From Chloroflexota bacterium (GTDB lineage: Bacteria; Chloroflexota; Anaerolineae; Anaerolineales; UBA4823), in assembly GCA_029782365.1 (NCBI GenBank), contig JAKOUW010000235.1, positions 100,328-164,327 of the forward strand: a DNA stretch of 64,000 nucleotides, written 5' to 3'. The translations under genes were made by a program, and so were the position numbers. Positions 34,133 through 43,098 of the stretch are shown in pieces. Positions within the stretch are counted from its first letter, which is position 1, and every line of letters begins with the position of its first letter. The notes below the pieces were generated by a model. It did not search any database and had not been told where the DNA came from. It saw nothing but the letters and a program-made list of their open reading frames with translations.

Positions 34133-37100
34133 ATGAGAAAAACTCGATTGTTTAAAATAGTAGTCTTGATCCTGATCGTCGCGCTCGCCTTGCCCGCTTC
34201 AATGGGCCAAGCCAGCTCCCCTAAACCACCAGTTACATCTGCTACAGAGTCCGCGGGAGGATCCAATAGACCGGTTGTCGGAAGCCCCACCTCGCCGCAA
34301 GCGGGCGGCGGTCCAGATGTTGATGAAGTCAGGGAACGCCTGGAATGGTTTTATGCCTGGCGCACTTCCGGCGACCCTAACGTACCCTTCACTTTGGCGC
34401 AGGCTGGCGCATTGCGCGAAGCGGCGGCTCTGCAAATTTCTCAGATGCAAAATCAATCCCTCAACAGCCCGACAGCACCCAGCAATTATTCTGGAGCCTG
34501 GAAGAACTTGGGCCCAGATCCCACCCTGTCTGTCGCCCGCACAGCTGATCAAAATTACCTCCCTGTCTCTGGTCGGGTAACTGCCCTGGCTATCCGCTCG
34601 ACTGCACCGTACACGATCTACCTGGGCAGCGCACAGGGGGGAGTCTGGGTGTCATCGACGCTGACCACCCAATGGAGCCCACGCACCGATCAGCTCGGTT
34701 CCCTGGCAGTTGGTTCGATCGCCCTGGCGCCTTCGAATGAGAGTATTGTGTACGTCGGCACCGGCGAAGGAAATCTTTCTGGCGACAGCTATTTTGGCAA
34801 CGGTATATTGAAATCCACAAATGGTGGCAAGACGTTCACACACGTCAGCGGGAACTACCTCAACCAGGTGTCCATTCCCCAACTGGCAGTTGATCCCACG
34901 AATGCAAATCATCTATACGCCGCGGTGAATGGCGGCCTGGGAGGGTCTCCTTACCAACGCCCACCAGCCCCCACCCAGTACGGCATTTGGGAATCAACCG
35001 ATGGCGGCGTTACTTGGAATGTGCGGCGCGCCACCACAGATCCTTTCAAAGCAGCCACCGGAATTGTGATTGATCCGCAAAATCCAACGGTTCTGTATGC
35101 CGCCTTCCGCACGGAGGGCATTTACAAATCAAGCGATGGTGGGTCGAATTGGTCGCCCGCCAATACTGGTCTGCCAGCAGCAGCGTTGAACCCCTCAAAT
35201 GCGAATCGCTTCGCTTTGGGAATCTCGCATCCAGTTGGCGCTCAGCATGCCACTTTATACACCGGTTTCGAATGGACTGATTCAGTCTATCACTCTTCGA
35301 CCGTTTGGAAATCGACTGATGACGCAGGGTCGTGGACCCAAACCAACACGGCTGTAGTAGGGGGATACTGCGGCAGCCCATCTGGCTCGCAGTGTTTCTA
35401 CGACAATGTCATCGGAGTGGATCCATCCAATCCAAATATTGTTTACGCACTAGGCCTCTTCAACTATGCAACAGGCACTGGAGGCATCTACCGCTCGATG
35501 GATGGCGGGGCCAATTGGGTCGATTTAGGATTCCACCTGCACCCCGATTACCATGCCATCGCCATTCGCACAGACAATCCCAGCCATATCGTGGTGGGCA
35601 ATGACGGCGGCGTTTGGTCTTCTTCAAATTATGGCGGCAGGCTGAACCCAGGCGACCCAACTACGGCAGTCAATTGGAATAATCTGAATGGACATATCAA
35701 CGGCGTCACTGGAACGGTCATCAGCCGCACCGGACTGGCAATCACACAGTTCAACAGCATGCGCCAAAATCCAACCCTTCCGAACCGGATTTACGCCGGC
35801 GCTCAGGACAATGGCACACAGCGGCGCAACTCCACCACTCCCACCTGGGTGGATGTCTCCAGCGGAGACGGCGGCCAGGTATTGGTCGATCCATTTGCAC
35901 CGCAGTATGTCTACGGCACCTATTTCGGTCTTTCGCCGTTTCGATTCGACAACGCCGGCCTGGCGATCTTTTCGAATGCCACGAAGACCACGGGCATCAA
36001 TACAGCAGACCGTTCGATGTTCTACATACCTTTTGAAATGGATCCCTCACAAACTGCCCGGCTTTACCTTGGCAGCTACCGGATATATCGCACCGACAAC
36101 CGCGGTGATCTTTGGACTCCGATCAGCAGTGACCTCACCACAGGCTGCCCAAGCTCTAGTTCTTCCCCCACCTTGTTCGCCTGTGTGATCACCGCCATTG
36201 GCGTGACTGCCAGCGGTCCATACCTGTACGTAGGTACTGGAGATGGGTTAGTCTGGTACTCTGGAAACGCCGATGCCGCGGCACCCACCTGGACACCGGT
36301 TACGAAGGCTCCACTGCCCACCCGGCCTGTTTCTTCCATCGCTGTGGACAATTCCAATAATCAAGTCGCCTACGTGGCGTACAGCGGGTTTAATGCAGCC
36401 ACACCCAGCCAACCTGGGCACATTTTCAGCACCCATGATGGTGGTCAAACATGGGTCAATATTTCCGGAGATCTGCCCGATGTGCCGGTGAATTCCTTGA
36501 AAATGGATCCCTTGAACGCTCAGGTGCTGTACGCTGGGACAGACGTTGGCCCGCTGGTCACTTTGAACGGCGGTACCACCTGGGCGCCGCTGGGCAGCGG
36601 CTTTCCTCTGGTGGCAGTCGGCGAGATCAATATCAACCCCTTCACCGGGTTGATGCGCATTGGCTCATACGGCCGCGGCGCCTGGGAGTTGGCTGGCACA
36701 CCAGCTCCGGCGCTTCAGCTCAGCATAGGCACTAACCCCAGTCTCGTTGGGCCAAGCTCTATCTTCACCTACACTCTCACCGTGAAGAATATGGGCAATG
36801 CTCCGGCTACAGGCCTGGTTTTGACAGATACGCTGCCAGCCAACACCACCTTTATCCGGGCGAGCAACGGGGGTGTTCTGAAAACCAACAAGGTGGTCTG
36901 GAACGCAGGTACCCTGGGCATTGGAACCCAGTCCGAGTTAGTTTACGGGACATTTGCCCCAGCCAGCCTGAACGTCCACGTGACCGTCCAGGCGAGCGCA
37001 AATGTCCATACCGGTGATTTGATCACCAACAGCGATTACTCTGCCTCATTCGTCCAGGGCTCATTATTAAAAGGCAGCCCAAACAGCATCGCCATCGCAG

Positions 37101-38119
37101 CTCCTTATAATTTGAGCCTTTCCCCGGCCAGCCAGGCAGATGGAACCAGACCAGGACGAAGCGTCACATACACGCTCAGCGTACAAAACCTGGGATACTT
37201 GAACACCAGCGTGAACCTGACTGCCAGCGGCAATAAATGGAGCACGACTTTCTGGAATAACAAATTCAATGCGCAAATCAACAGCCTGACCGGAGTCGGA
37301 CCAGCTTTGACAGGAGTTTTTGGCGTAAAAGTCAGTGTGCCTGTGACGGCTACCGGTACGATGACCGATAATGTGTCGATTATCGTAACCCCTCCTGGTC
37401 ATCCGGAGGCAGCAAAATCTGCCACGCTGACCTCACTCGTTGCCGGCAGCACCATTCTCCTGGTGGATAATGATGCCAACGTCCCCGACGTGCAGTCCTC
37501 ATACCGAACTGCCCTGGATGCAAAGAGCTATCACTACGACATTTTGGATCTCAGCTCATCCGCTCTACCCTACCAGTATTTAAAAGCCCATGATTCCGTC
37601 ATCTGGTTTACAGGCATGAACTATCCCGCACCGCTGGCTCCATATGAAAATGAGTTGGCCGCATATCTGGATCAAGGTGGTCGCATCTTCATGTCAGGCA
37701 TGGACATCCTGGACCAGGCAGCCGGGACCACAGCTTTCGTCCACAATTACCTGCATGTCTTGTGGGATGGCACAGAAGGACAGAATGATAAAACGGTCAG
37801 TGGGAATATCACCAGCGTGGTCTCCAATACCCTGACAAGCAGTCTCGGCCCTTACACCCTCGATTTCAACGCGGTCGGGCTGACTGATTTCAGCGACCTC
37901 ATCACACCGATCGCCCCGGCCAAGCCGGCATTCAAAGATTCCACCGGCTGGCGTGCCCTCACCGTCAGTCAGGGCAGGTACAAAGTATGGTTCCTGTCTT
38001 TCCCATTTGAAGCCATTCAAAGCGTAAGCGACCGGGCAAACCTGCTGCAGGCAGCCTTGAATGATTTCAAGCATATTTCCGCCTATATCCCGCTGGTAGG
38101 CAAAGGCGTACAACCATAG
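34133..38119 (+). CDS. Secreted BNR/sortilin-like beta-propeller protein with DUF11 domain and PLV tail
   Basis: 1328 residues; GGAGGG lies 9 bases before the ATG. The Sec signal covers residues 1-25 (IVVLILIVALALP). At least seven BNR-type repeats (S-x-DGG-x-T-W) occur, for example KSTNGGKTF, ESTDGGVTW, KSSDGGSNW, RSMDGGANW and THDGGQTW, forming a large propeller at about 140-860. A DUF11 domain follows (about 860-965), then another beta domain, and a C-terminal flavodoxin/GATase-like region (ILLVDNDANVPDVQSSY...LAAYLDQGGRIFMSG). The protein ends AYIPLVGKG, close to the subtilisin tail in this window. Likely a surface-attached glycan- or protein-binding protein; hydrolase activity is not evident. 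A -10-like TATAAT is at 34080-34085. Confidence 0.85.
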   Translation: MRKTRLFKIVVLILIVALALPASMGQASSPKPPVTSATESAGGSNRPVVGSPTSPQAGGGPDVDEVRERLEWFYAWRTSGDPNVPFTLAQAGALREAAALQISQMQNQSLNSPTAPSNYSGAWKNLGPDPTLSVARTADQNYLPVSGRVTALAIRSTAPYTIYLGSAQGGVWVSSTLTTQWSPRTDQLGSLAVGSIALAPSNESIVYVGTGEGNLSGDSYFGNGILKSTNGGKTFTHVSGNYLNQVSIPQLAVDPTNANHLYAAVNGGLGGSPYQRPPAPTQYGIWESTDGGVTWNVRRATTDPFKAATGIVIDPQNPTVLYAAFRTEGIYKSSDGGSNWSPANTGLPAAALNPSNANRFALGISHPVGAQHATLYTGFEWTDSVYHSSTVWKSTDDAGSWTQTNTAVVGGYCGSPSGSQCFYDNVIGVDPSNPNIVYALGLFNYATGTGGIYRSMDGGANWVDLGFHLHPDYHAIAIRTDNPSHIVVGNDGGVWSSSNYGGRLNPGDPTTAVNWNNLNGHINGVTGTVISRTGLAITQFNSMRQNPTLPNRIYAGAQDNGTQRRNSTTPTWVDVSSGDGGQVLVDPFAPQYVYGTYFGLSPFRFDNAGLAIFSNATKTTGINTADRSMFYIPFEMDPSQTARLYLGSYRIYRTDNRGDLWTPISSDLTTGCPSSSSSPTLFACVITAIGVTASGPYLYVGTGDGLVWYSGNADAAAPTWTPVTKAPLPTRPVSSIAVDNSNNQVAYVAYSGFNAATPSQPGHIFSTHDGGQTWVNISGDLPDVPVNSLKMDPLNAQVLYAGTDVGPLVTLNGGTTWAPLGSGFPLVAVGEININPFTGLMRIGSYGRGAWELAGTPAPALQLSIGTNPSLVGPSSIFTYTLTVKNMGNAPATGLVLTDTLPANTTFIRASNGGVLKTNKVVWNAGTLGIGTQSELVYGTFAPASLNVHVTVQASANVHTGDLITNSDYSASFVQGSLLKGSPNSIAIAAPYNLSLSPASQADGTRPGRSVTYTLSVQNLGYLNTSVNLTASGNKWSTTFWNNKFNAQINSLTGVGPALTGVFGVKVSVPVTATGTMTDNVSIIVTPPGHPEAAKSATLTSLVAGSTILLVDNDANVPDVQSSYRTALDAKSYHYDILDLSSSALPYQYLKAHDSVIWFTGMNYPAPLAPYENELAAYLDQGGRIFMSGMDILDQAAGTTAFVHNYLHVLWDGTEGQNDKTVSGNITSVVSNTLTSSLGPYTLDFNAVGLTDFSDLITPIAPAKPAFKDSTGWRALTVSQGRYKVWFLSFPFEAIQSVSDRANLLQAALNDFKHISAYIPLVGKGVQP

Positions 38120-38131
38120 TTTCATCTTCCA

Positions 38132-38177
38132 AGACAGGTGAAAGCCGGAGAATTGTCTGGCTTTCACCTGTCTTTTT
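38132..38177 (+). terminator. Rho-independent terminator, 15-bp perfect stem
   Basis: AGACAGGTGAAAGCC pairs with GGCTTTCACCTGTCT around a 12-base loop and runs into TTTTT, 12 bases after the BNR gene stop. Confidence 0.9.
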
Positions 38178-38211
38178 ATGCTCATCTTCCAACATTCCTC
38201 TTACACAAGGT

Positions 38212-38220
38212 TGGTATAAT
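38212..38220 (+). promoter_or_regulatory. Extended -10 promoter of the peptide-importer genes
   Basis: TGGTATAAT is a perfect extended -10. No good -35 lies upstream, as is common for extended -10 promoters. RNA would start near 38227, leaving a leader of about 58 bases before ATG 38285. Confidence 0.6.
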
Positions 38221-38284
38221 AAAATTTACACTAAATCGACGGATTGCAACGCCGTCGATCATCTTTTGTGTTGGAGGAGATATT

Positions 38285-39925
38285 ATGTCCAAAGGAAATC
38301 ATTTCATGAAATTGGCCAGCCTGCTGGTTCTTGTGAGTATGCTGGCAGCCTGCGTACCGGTCACACCATCTGCAACGCCCCCACCGGCCGGTGGAACCCT
38401 GCGTTGGAGCCTGGAGGGAATCAACGAACTGCCCGCTCTCGACCCTCCGCTGGCTGGAGCATCGCAGTCGGTCGGGGTGATCAGCCTGGTCTTTGAGGGG
38501 CTGGTGCGCCTGGACAGCAAGCTTAATATAGCTCCCGCTGGGGCTGAATCCTGGGATATCAAAGACGGGGGGAAAACCTTCATCTTCCATATCCGTAAAG
38601 GATTGAAGTTCGCCAACGGCGATCCCGTCACGGCGGAGGATTTTTCTTATTCGCTTAACCGCGCCTTCGGATCCAATTTCGCTAACGGCAACGCCGGCTA
38701 CTATCTGTCCAACATCGCTGGCTCGACGGATGTCACCGAAGGCAAAGCCCAGACAATCTCTGGTGTGAAGGTGATTGACCCCCAGACTCTGGAAATCGAC
38801 CTGAACAGCCCTTCGGTTTACTTCCTGTACCAGCTCACCTTCCCGGCTTCCTTTGTCGTATCCAAGAAGGCAGTAGATGCCAACCCAAGCAATTGGACCG
38901 ACACTGCATACGGCACAGGTCCGTTCATGGTTAAAGAATGGAAACACAACCAATCGATCACCCTGGTGCCCAATCCAAATTATTGGTTAGGCAAACCTCA
39001 GCTTGAATCGATTGAGATGCCGTTCGTCCAGGACGCTTCCACCGCCCTCAAGCTTTACCAGACCAACGAGCTGGATATCATGGGCACCTACAACTTCCCC
39101 ACCGACCAGCTCAGCTCGGTCTCGTCCTTGCCCGAGTTCAAGCAGGTCAACCAGTTCTTTGTCGCATATATCGGCTTCAATAATACCAAGCCGCCGTTCA
39201 ACAACGTTGCTGTGCGCCAGGCCTTTGCGCGCGCGGTGGATAAAGAAACCCTCATCAAGAAAATCCTCGAAGACGCAGTGGTCGAGGCCGATACGATCAT
39301 TCCACCCGGCATGCCCGGCTTCAACCCATCGGCCACCAAGGTGCTGTCCTTCAATGCCAAAGAAGCGCAAACCTTGCTAGCCGGCGCTGGCTACCCCGGG
39401 GGCAAAGATTTCCCCAAGGTGGCTCTTTCGATCAACAATCAGGACCCCAACTTCCCCAAGATTGCCGCCGCTTTGCAGCAGATGTGGAAGGATAACCTGG
39501 GCGTGAACGTCGATATCAACACTGAGGAGCTTTCCAAGTTCAATGATGACCTGACCGCCACCGCCAACAACCCGGCCGACGCGGCAGCCCTCAGCTTCTA
39601 CATCAGTGTATGGGGCGCCGATTACCCCGACCCGCAGAATTTTGTTTCACAGCAGCTGCGCACCGGCGTCGGCAACAACAATGGACATTATTCCAATGCC
39701 CAATTCGACCAGCTTGTTGACGCCGCCGATGTAGATCCCAACCAGGCCACCCGCCTGCAGAATTACCAGCAGGCGGAATTAATCGCCCTGTCCGAAGTGG
39801 GTTGGCTGCCTCTGTATTACGGCAAGGCGAACCTGCTCATCCGCCCGACCGTCAGCGGCCTGGTCGTGACGCCCCAGGGTCTCTTTCCTGAGGTTGACTG
39901 GACCAAGGTCACCGTCAGTAAATAA
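38285..39925 (+). CDS. Peptide ABC transporter substrate-binding lipoprotein (SBP family 5)
   Basis: 546 residues from ATG 38285, chosen because GGAGGAG lies 5 bases upstream and a lipoprotein signal follows with lipobox LAAC (Cys23). A longer in-frame reading to 38138 would run through the upstream terminator and is rejected. The mature protein has the OppA/DppA pattern: LDPPLAGASQS, the family signature around FVFHIRKGLKFANGDPVTAEDFSYSL, then TGPFMVKEWKHNQSITLVPNPNYW and AVRQAFARAVDKETL. It binds oligopeptides or related solutes outside the membrane and passes them to the two permeases that follow. A strong hairpin separates it from them, allowing more binding protein than permease. Confidence 0.92.
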   Translation: MSKGNHFMKLASLLVLVSMLAACVPVTPSATPPPAGGTLRWSLEGINELPALDPPLAGASQSVGVISLVFEGLVRLDSKLNIAPAGAESWDIKDGGKTFIFHIRKGLKFANGDPVTAEDFSYSLNRAFGSNFANGNAGYYLSNIAGSTDVTEGKAQTISGVKVIDPQTLEIDLNSPSVYFLYQLTFPASFVVSKKAVDANPSNWTDTAYGTGPFMVKEWKHNQSITLVPNPNYWLGKPQLESIEMPFVQDASTALKLYQTNELDIMGTYNFPTDQLSSVSSLPEFKQVNQFFVAYIGFNNTKPPFNNVAVRQAFARAVDKETLIKKILEDAVVEADTIIPPGMPGFNPSATKVLSFNAKEAQTLLAGAGYPGGKDFPKVALSINNQDPNFPKIAAALQQMWKDNLGVNVDINTEELSKFNDDLTATANNPADAAALSFYISVWGADYPDPQNFVSQQLRTGVGNNNGHYSNAQFDQLVDAADVDPNQATRLQNYQQAELIALSEVGWLPLYYGKANLLIRPTVSGLVVTPQGLFPEVDWTKVTVSK

Positions 39926-39935
39926 CGGATCTATG

Positions 39936-39972
39936 AACCGGCCATGCACTCATCTAGTGCATGGCCGGTTTT
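39936..39972 (+). terminator. Attenuating hairpin between binding-protein and permease genes
   Basis: AACCGGCCATGCACT pairs perfectly with AGTGCATGGCCGGTT around CATCT, followed by TTTT. Since the permease genes have no promoter of their own that I can see, it is probably a partial terminator or a 3' protecting hairpin, as in many binding-protein operons. Confidence 0.75.
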
Positions 39973-39978
39973 CAAACT

Positions 39979-40914
39979 ATGTGGCGCACCATCTTACGGC
40001 GAGTAATCTCGCTGGCCTTCGTTTTATTTTCGGTCACTTTCCTGACTTTTGCGGTCAGCTTCAATGCGCCGGGTGATCCGGTGTTGAATATGATGGGTGG
40101 GCGGCAGGATCCCGCGCGCTATGCTTTTTTGAAAACCTTATACGGTTTCGATCAGCCCTGGTACGTGCAGTATATCAGTTTTTTAAGCAAACTGCTCCAC
40201 GGCGACCTGGGCTTTTCCTTCAAATATCCCGAGCGGCCAGTATGGGAGCTGATCGCCAGCGGCGTGCCGGTCTCGCTGGAACTGGGCCTGTTGGCGCTCG
40301 TCCTGAGCGTGCTGATTGGCGTAGCCGCTGGGGTCAGCGCCGCCCTGTGGCAAAACACCTGGCGTGATACAGTCATCTCAGGGATAATGCTGGCTTTGTA
40401 TTCAATTCCTTCCTTTGTACTGATCCCAATTATATGGAGTGCCGACCTGGCTTTGTACCGCGCCGGCCTGCCTGCTTTACCGGTGGCTGGTTGGGGCAAG
40501 CCCGAACACCTGGTTCTGCCTGTCCTGGTGCTGACGGCCGCTAACGTGGGTTTTATCGCCCGACTGGTGCGCAACAGTATGCTCGAGGTGCTGCGCAAAG
40601 ATTTCATTCGCACCGCCCGCTCCAAAGGTGTGCCCTGGGGACTGGTCATCCGCCGGCACGTGCTGCGCAACGCCTTGTTGCCGCTGATTACCCTCCTGGG
40701 CCCTGCCAGCGCCTTCCTAGTGACAGGGGCATTTGTGGTGGAAAATCTGTTTGCCATTCCCGGCGTCGGCTATCTGACCGTGCAGTCGATCGGCCAGCGC
40801 GACTACCCGGTAATCCAGGCGACGACGATCTTGTTGGCGCTGGCGGTCGTGGTCATGAACCTGGCAACCGACCTAGCTTACACGCTGGCTGATCCACGGG
40901 TGCGCAGTGAATAG
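39979..40914 (+). CDS. Peptide ABC transporter permease, DppB/OppB type
   Basis: 311 residues, six predicted membrane segments. The start MWRTILRRVISLAFVLFSVTFLTF is typical of DppB; an upstream in-frame ATG (39961) lies inside the hairpin and is less likely. The BPD_transp_1 coupling segment is EVLRKDFIRTARSKGVPWGLVIRRHVLRNALLPLIT. It pairs with the next gene product to form the channel. No ribosome site is clear. It overlaps the following gene by 8 bases, a sign of coupled translation. Confidence 0.92.
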   Translation: MWRTILRRVISLAFVLFSVTFLTFAVSFNAPGDPVLNMMGGRQDPARYAFLKTLYGFDQPWYVQYISFLSKLLHGDLGFSFKYPERPVWELIASGVPVSLELGLLALVLSVLIGVAAGVSAALWQNTWRDTVISGIMLALYSIPSFVLIPIIWSADLALYRAGLPALPVAGWGKPEHLVLPVLVLTAANVGFIARLVRNSMLEVLRKDFIRTARSKGVPWGLVIRRHVLRNALLPLITLLGPASAFLVTGAFVVENLFAIPGVGYLTVQSIGQRDYPVIQATTILLALAVVVMNLATDLAYTLADPRVRSE

Positions 40915-41842
40915 GGTAAAGACCCTGCCCTCAGCAAATGAGCTGCGGCCAGCCCGCCCCTGGTTCGCCCTGGCGCTGAATAACCGTGCCGCCCTGGTCA
41001 GCGCTATATTTGTTGTGTTGGCGCTGGCGGCTTCTTTGCTTGGCCCGCCGCTGTACGCCGGACTGCTTCCCGGAGCAACCCAAAAACTGCGCGACGGGGT
41101 TTTTCAGGATTACAATGCCATCAACGCTGGCCCGTCGGATGTGCACTGGCTAGGCGCTGATTACCTGGGGAGAGATACACTCACTCGCCTGCTGACCGCC
41201 GTGCGGGTCTCTCTCCTGGTTGCATTTGTGGTCGAAGGCATCAACATAGGCCTGGGCGGCAGCCTGGGCCTGCTGGCAGGTTTCTTCGGCGGCTGGCTCG
41301 ATCTGCTGATCTCGCGCCTCGCCGACATGCTTTTTGCTTTTCCAGGCCTGCTGCTGGCCATTCTGGTCTCGGCGGTGTTTGGCGCCGCGGCCCGCGAACT
41401 GTATGGAGGCATGGGACGACTTCTGCTGGTGGCTGGCGCCCTCAGCCTGGTTTCATGGCCGCTGATGGCCCGCCTGGTGCGCAGTGAGACCCTCTCGCTC
41501 AAGGAGCGTGATTTTGTGACCGCGGCGCGCAGCCTGGGGGCCTCCCGCCTTTGGATGATTGTACGCCACGTGTTGCCCAATGTCGCCTGGCTGATCGTCG
41601 TAGCAGCCACGTTAGATGTCGCCAGTGTGATAGTCAATGAAGCCACTTTGTCCCTGCTCGGCCTGGGCATAGAAGAGCCTGGCGCCAGCCTGGGGTTGAT
41701 GATCTTCCGCTCCGTGGGAAAAATCGAGCGTTTTCCCCTGCAAGTTTTCATCCCGGCCGCTGCCATCACCGCTCTTGTCCTGGCTTTTTCGTTTATCGGT
41801 GATGGGCTGCGCGATGCTTTCGACCCTCAGGCGCGTTCCTGA
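40907..41842 (+). CDS. Peptide ABC transporter permease, DppC/OppC type
   Basis: 311 residues from GTG 40907, overlapping the DppB-like gene. The N-terminal oppC_N region (NNRAALVSAIFVVLALAASLLGP) precedes five further membrane segments. The coupling motif is SLKERDFVTAARSLGASRLWMIVRHVLPNVAWLIVV. Together with its partner it would import peptides. No DppD or DppF ATPase gene follows, so the importer must borrow ATPases encoded elsewhere. Confidence 0.92.
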   Translation: MNRVKTLPSANELRPARPWFALALNNRAALVSAIFVVLALAASLLGPPLYAGLLPGATQKLRDGVFQDYNAINAGPSDVHWLGADYLGRDTLTRLLTAVRVSLLVAFVVEGINIGLGGSLGLLAGFFGGWLDLLISRLADMLFAFPGLLLAILVSAVFGAAARELYGGMGRLLLVAGALSLVSWPLMARLVRSETLSLKERDFVTAARSLGASRLWMIVRHVLPNVAWLIVVAATLDVASVIVNEATLSLLGLGIEEPGASLGLMIFRSVGKIERFPLQVFIPAAAITALVLAFSFIGDGLRDAFDPQARS

Positions 41843-41910
41843 ACTCCAGGCCTGACGGCGTTTATGATATACTGCCAACATCCCCATGTTGAGGAGAGCA
41901 TTTAAACCAT

Positions 41911-43053
41911 ATGACCAAGAAAGTTTTTGTGAGCGGATGTTTCGACCTGCTGCACAGCGGTCACGTGGCGTTTTTTGAAGAAGCGGCTCGCTACGGCGAC
42001 CTGTACGTTGCCATCGGTTCCGACCGCACGATATATGAGCTCAAAGGTCGTCCCACCGTAAACAGTGAGGAAGAGCGCCTGTATATGATCAAATCAATGG
42101 GCTGTGTCGCAGACGCGTTTATCTCCCACGGCAGCGGAATGTTGGACTTTTTGGATGAATTCAAGCAAGTCAAGCCGGATATCTTCATTGTCAACGAAGA
42201 CGGCAATATCCCAGAGAAGAAAAAATTGTGCGATGAGTTTGGTGTGCAGTATCTGGTGTTGAAGCGCGATCCTTTCCCCGGGCTTGCACCGCGCTCCACA
42301 ACCGCCTTGCGCGGCATTGGCACCATCCCTTACCGCATCGACCTGTGCGGCGGCTGGCTTGATCAACCCTGGGTCTCCAAATATTATCCTGGCCCGGTGC
42401 TGACCATCTCCATCCACCCGACCATTGAATTCAACGAACGCAGCGGCATGGCCTCGAGCACCCGCCGGGCGGCCATCGAGCTGTGGGGGCCGCGGCTGCC
42501 GGTTGATAACCCGGAAAAATTGGCCAAGATACTGTTCTGCTTCGATAATCCACCCGGCACAACCGAAATTTCCGGCTCGCAGGACTCGATTGGCATCATC
42601 TTCCCTGGATTTAACAAAGCCGATTATGCCGGAGATTACTGGCCGGCGCGCATCACATCAGTCCACGATGAGCATGTGATTTGTTTCATTGAAAACGCCC
42701 TATACCTGATCCCACTCGGGCCGCGTCATAATGATTTCCACGTGTTGGAAAACACGCACATTGATGCAGTCGGGGCAAAACGCCTCGCAGAGGCGGCCGA
42801 AGCCTGCTGGCAGGCCGGCCTGGAGCGCGATATCCAGGCGTTTGGCCGCAGCCTGCGGGCAGGTTTCGAAGCCCAGGTGGCGATGTTCCCCAACATGCTC
42901 ACGCCCAATATGCTCGAGCTGATCGAGCTCTACAAAGAGCAAGCGCTTGGCTGGAAAGTCTCCGGTGCGGGCGGCGGCGGCTACCTGATCCTGGTCGCCG
43001 ATCATCCCATTGAAAACGCGGTGCGCATCGCCATTCGGCGGCAAAGTGACTGA
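41911..43053 (+). CDS. Nucleotidyltransferase fused to GHMP sugar kinase
   Basis: 380 residues with two enzyme parts. Residues 1-125 are a cytidylyltransferase/RfaE2-like domain: GCFDLLHSGH with the HxGH-type motif (His15, His18) and VNEDGN. Residues about 128-380 are a GHMP kinase: first motif IPYRIDLCGGWLDQP, middle motif SGSQDSIGIIFPG (about 221-233), last motif KVSGAGGGGYLILV (about 350-363). Such a fusion would phosphorylate a sugar at C1 and then activate it with a nucleotide, by analogy with heptose (HddA plus HldE C-part) or fucose salvage enzymes; the sugar is not known. GAGGAG lies about 13 bases before the ATG, a rather long distance. Convergent ManA supports a sugar-nucleotide context. 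Confidence 0.75.
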   Translation: MTKKVFVSGCFDLLHSGHVAFFEEAARYGDLYVAIGSDRTIYELKGRPTVNSEEERLYMIKSMGCVADAFISHGSGMLDFLDEFKQVKPDIFIVNEDGNIPEKKKLCDEFGVQYLVLKRDPFPGLAPRSTTALRGIGTIPYRIDLCGGWLDQPWVSKYYPGPVLTISIHPTIEFNERSGMASSTRRAAIELWGPRLPVDNPEKLAKILFCFDNPPGTTEISGSQDSIGIIFPGFNKADYAGDYWPARITSVHDEHVICFIENALYLIPLGPRHNDFHVLENTHIDAVGAKRLAEAAEACWQAGLERDIQAFGRSLRAGFEAQVAMFPNMLTPNMLELIELYKEQALGWKVSGAGGGGYLILVADHPIENAVRIAIRRQSD

Positions 43054-43098
43054 ACTGGTTTCACCCAAAACGCGAACTTGCTCAGGCTTGTGCGGAAA

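Noticed and set aside
38138..38284. N-terminal extension of the peptide-binding lipoprotein
   Set aside because: It would run through a perfect terminator hairpin and put 49 residues before a proper lipoprotein signal that has its own strong ribosome site.
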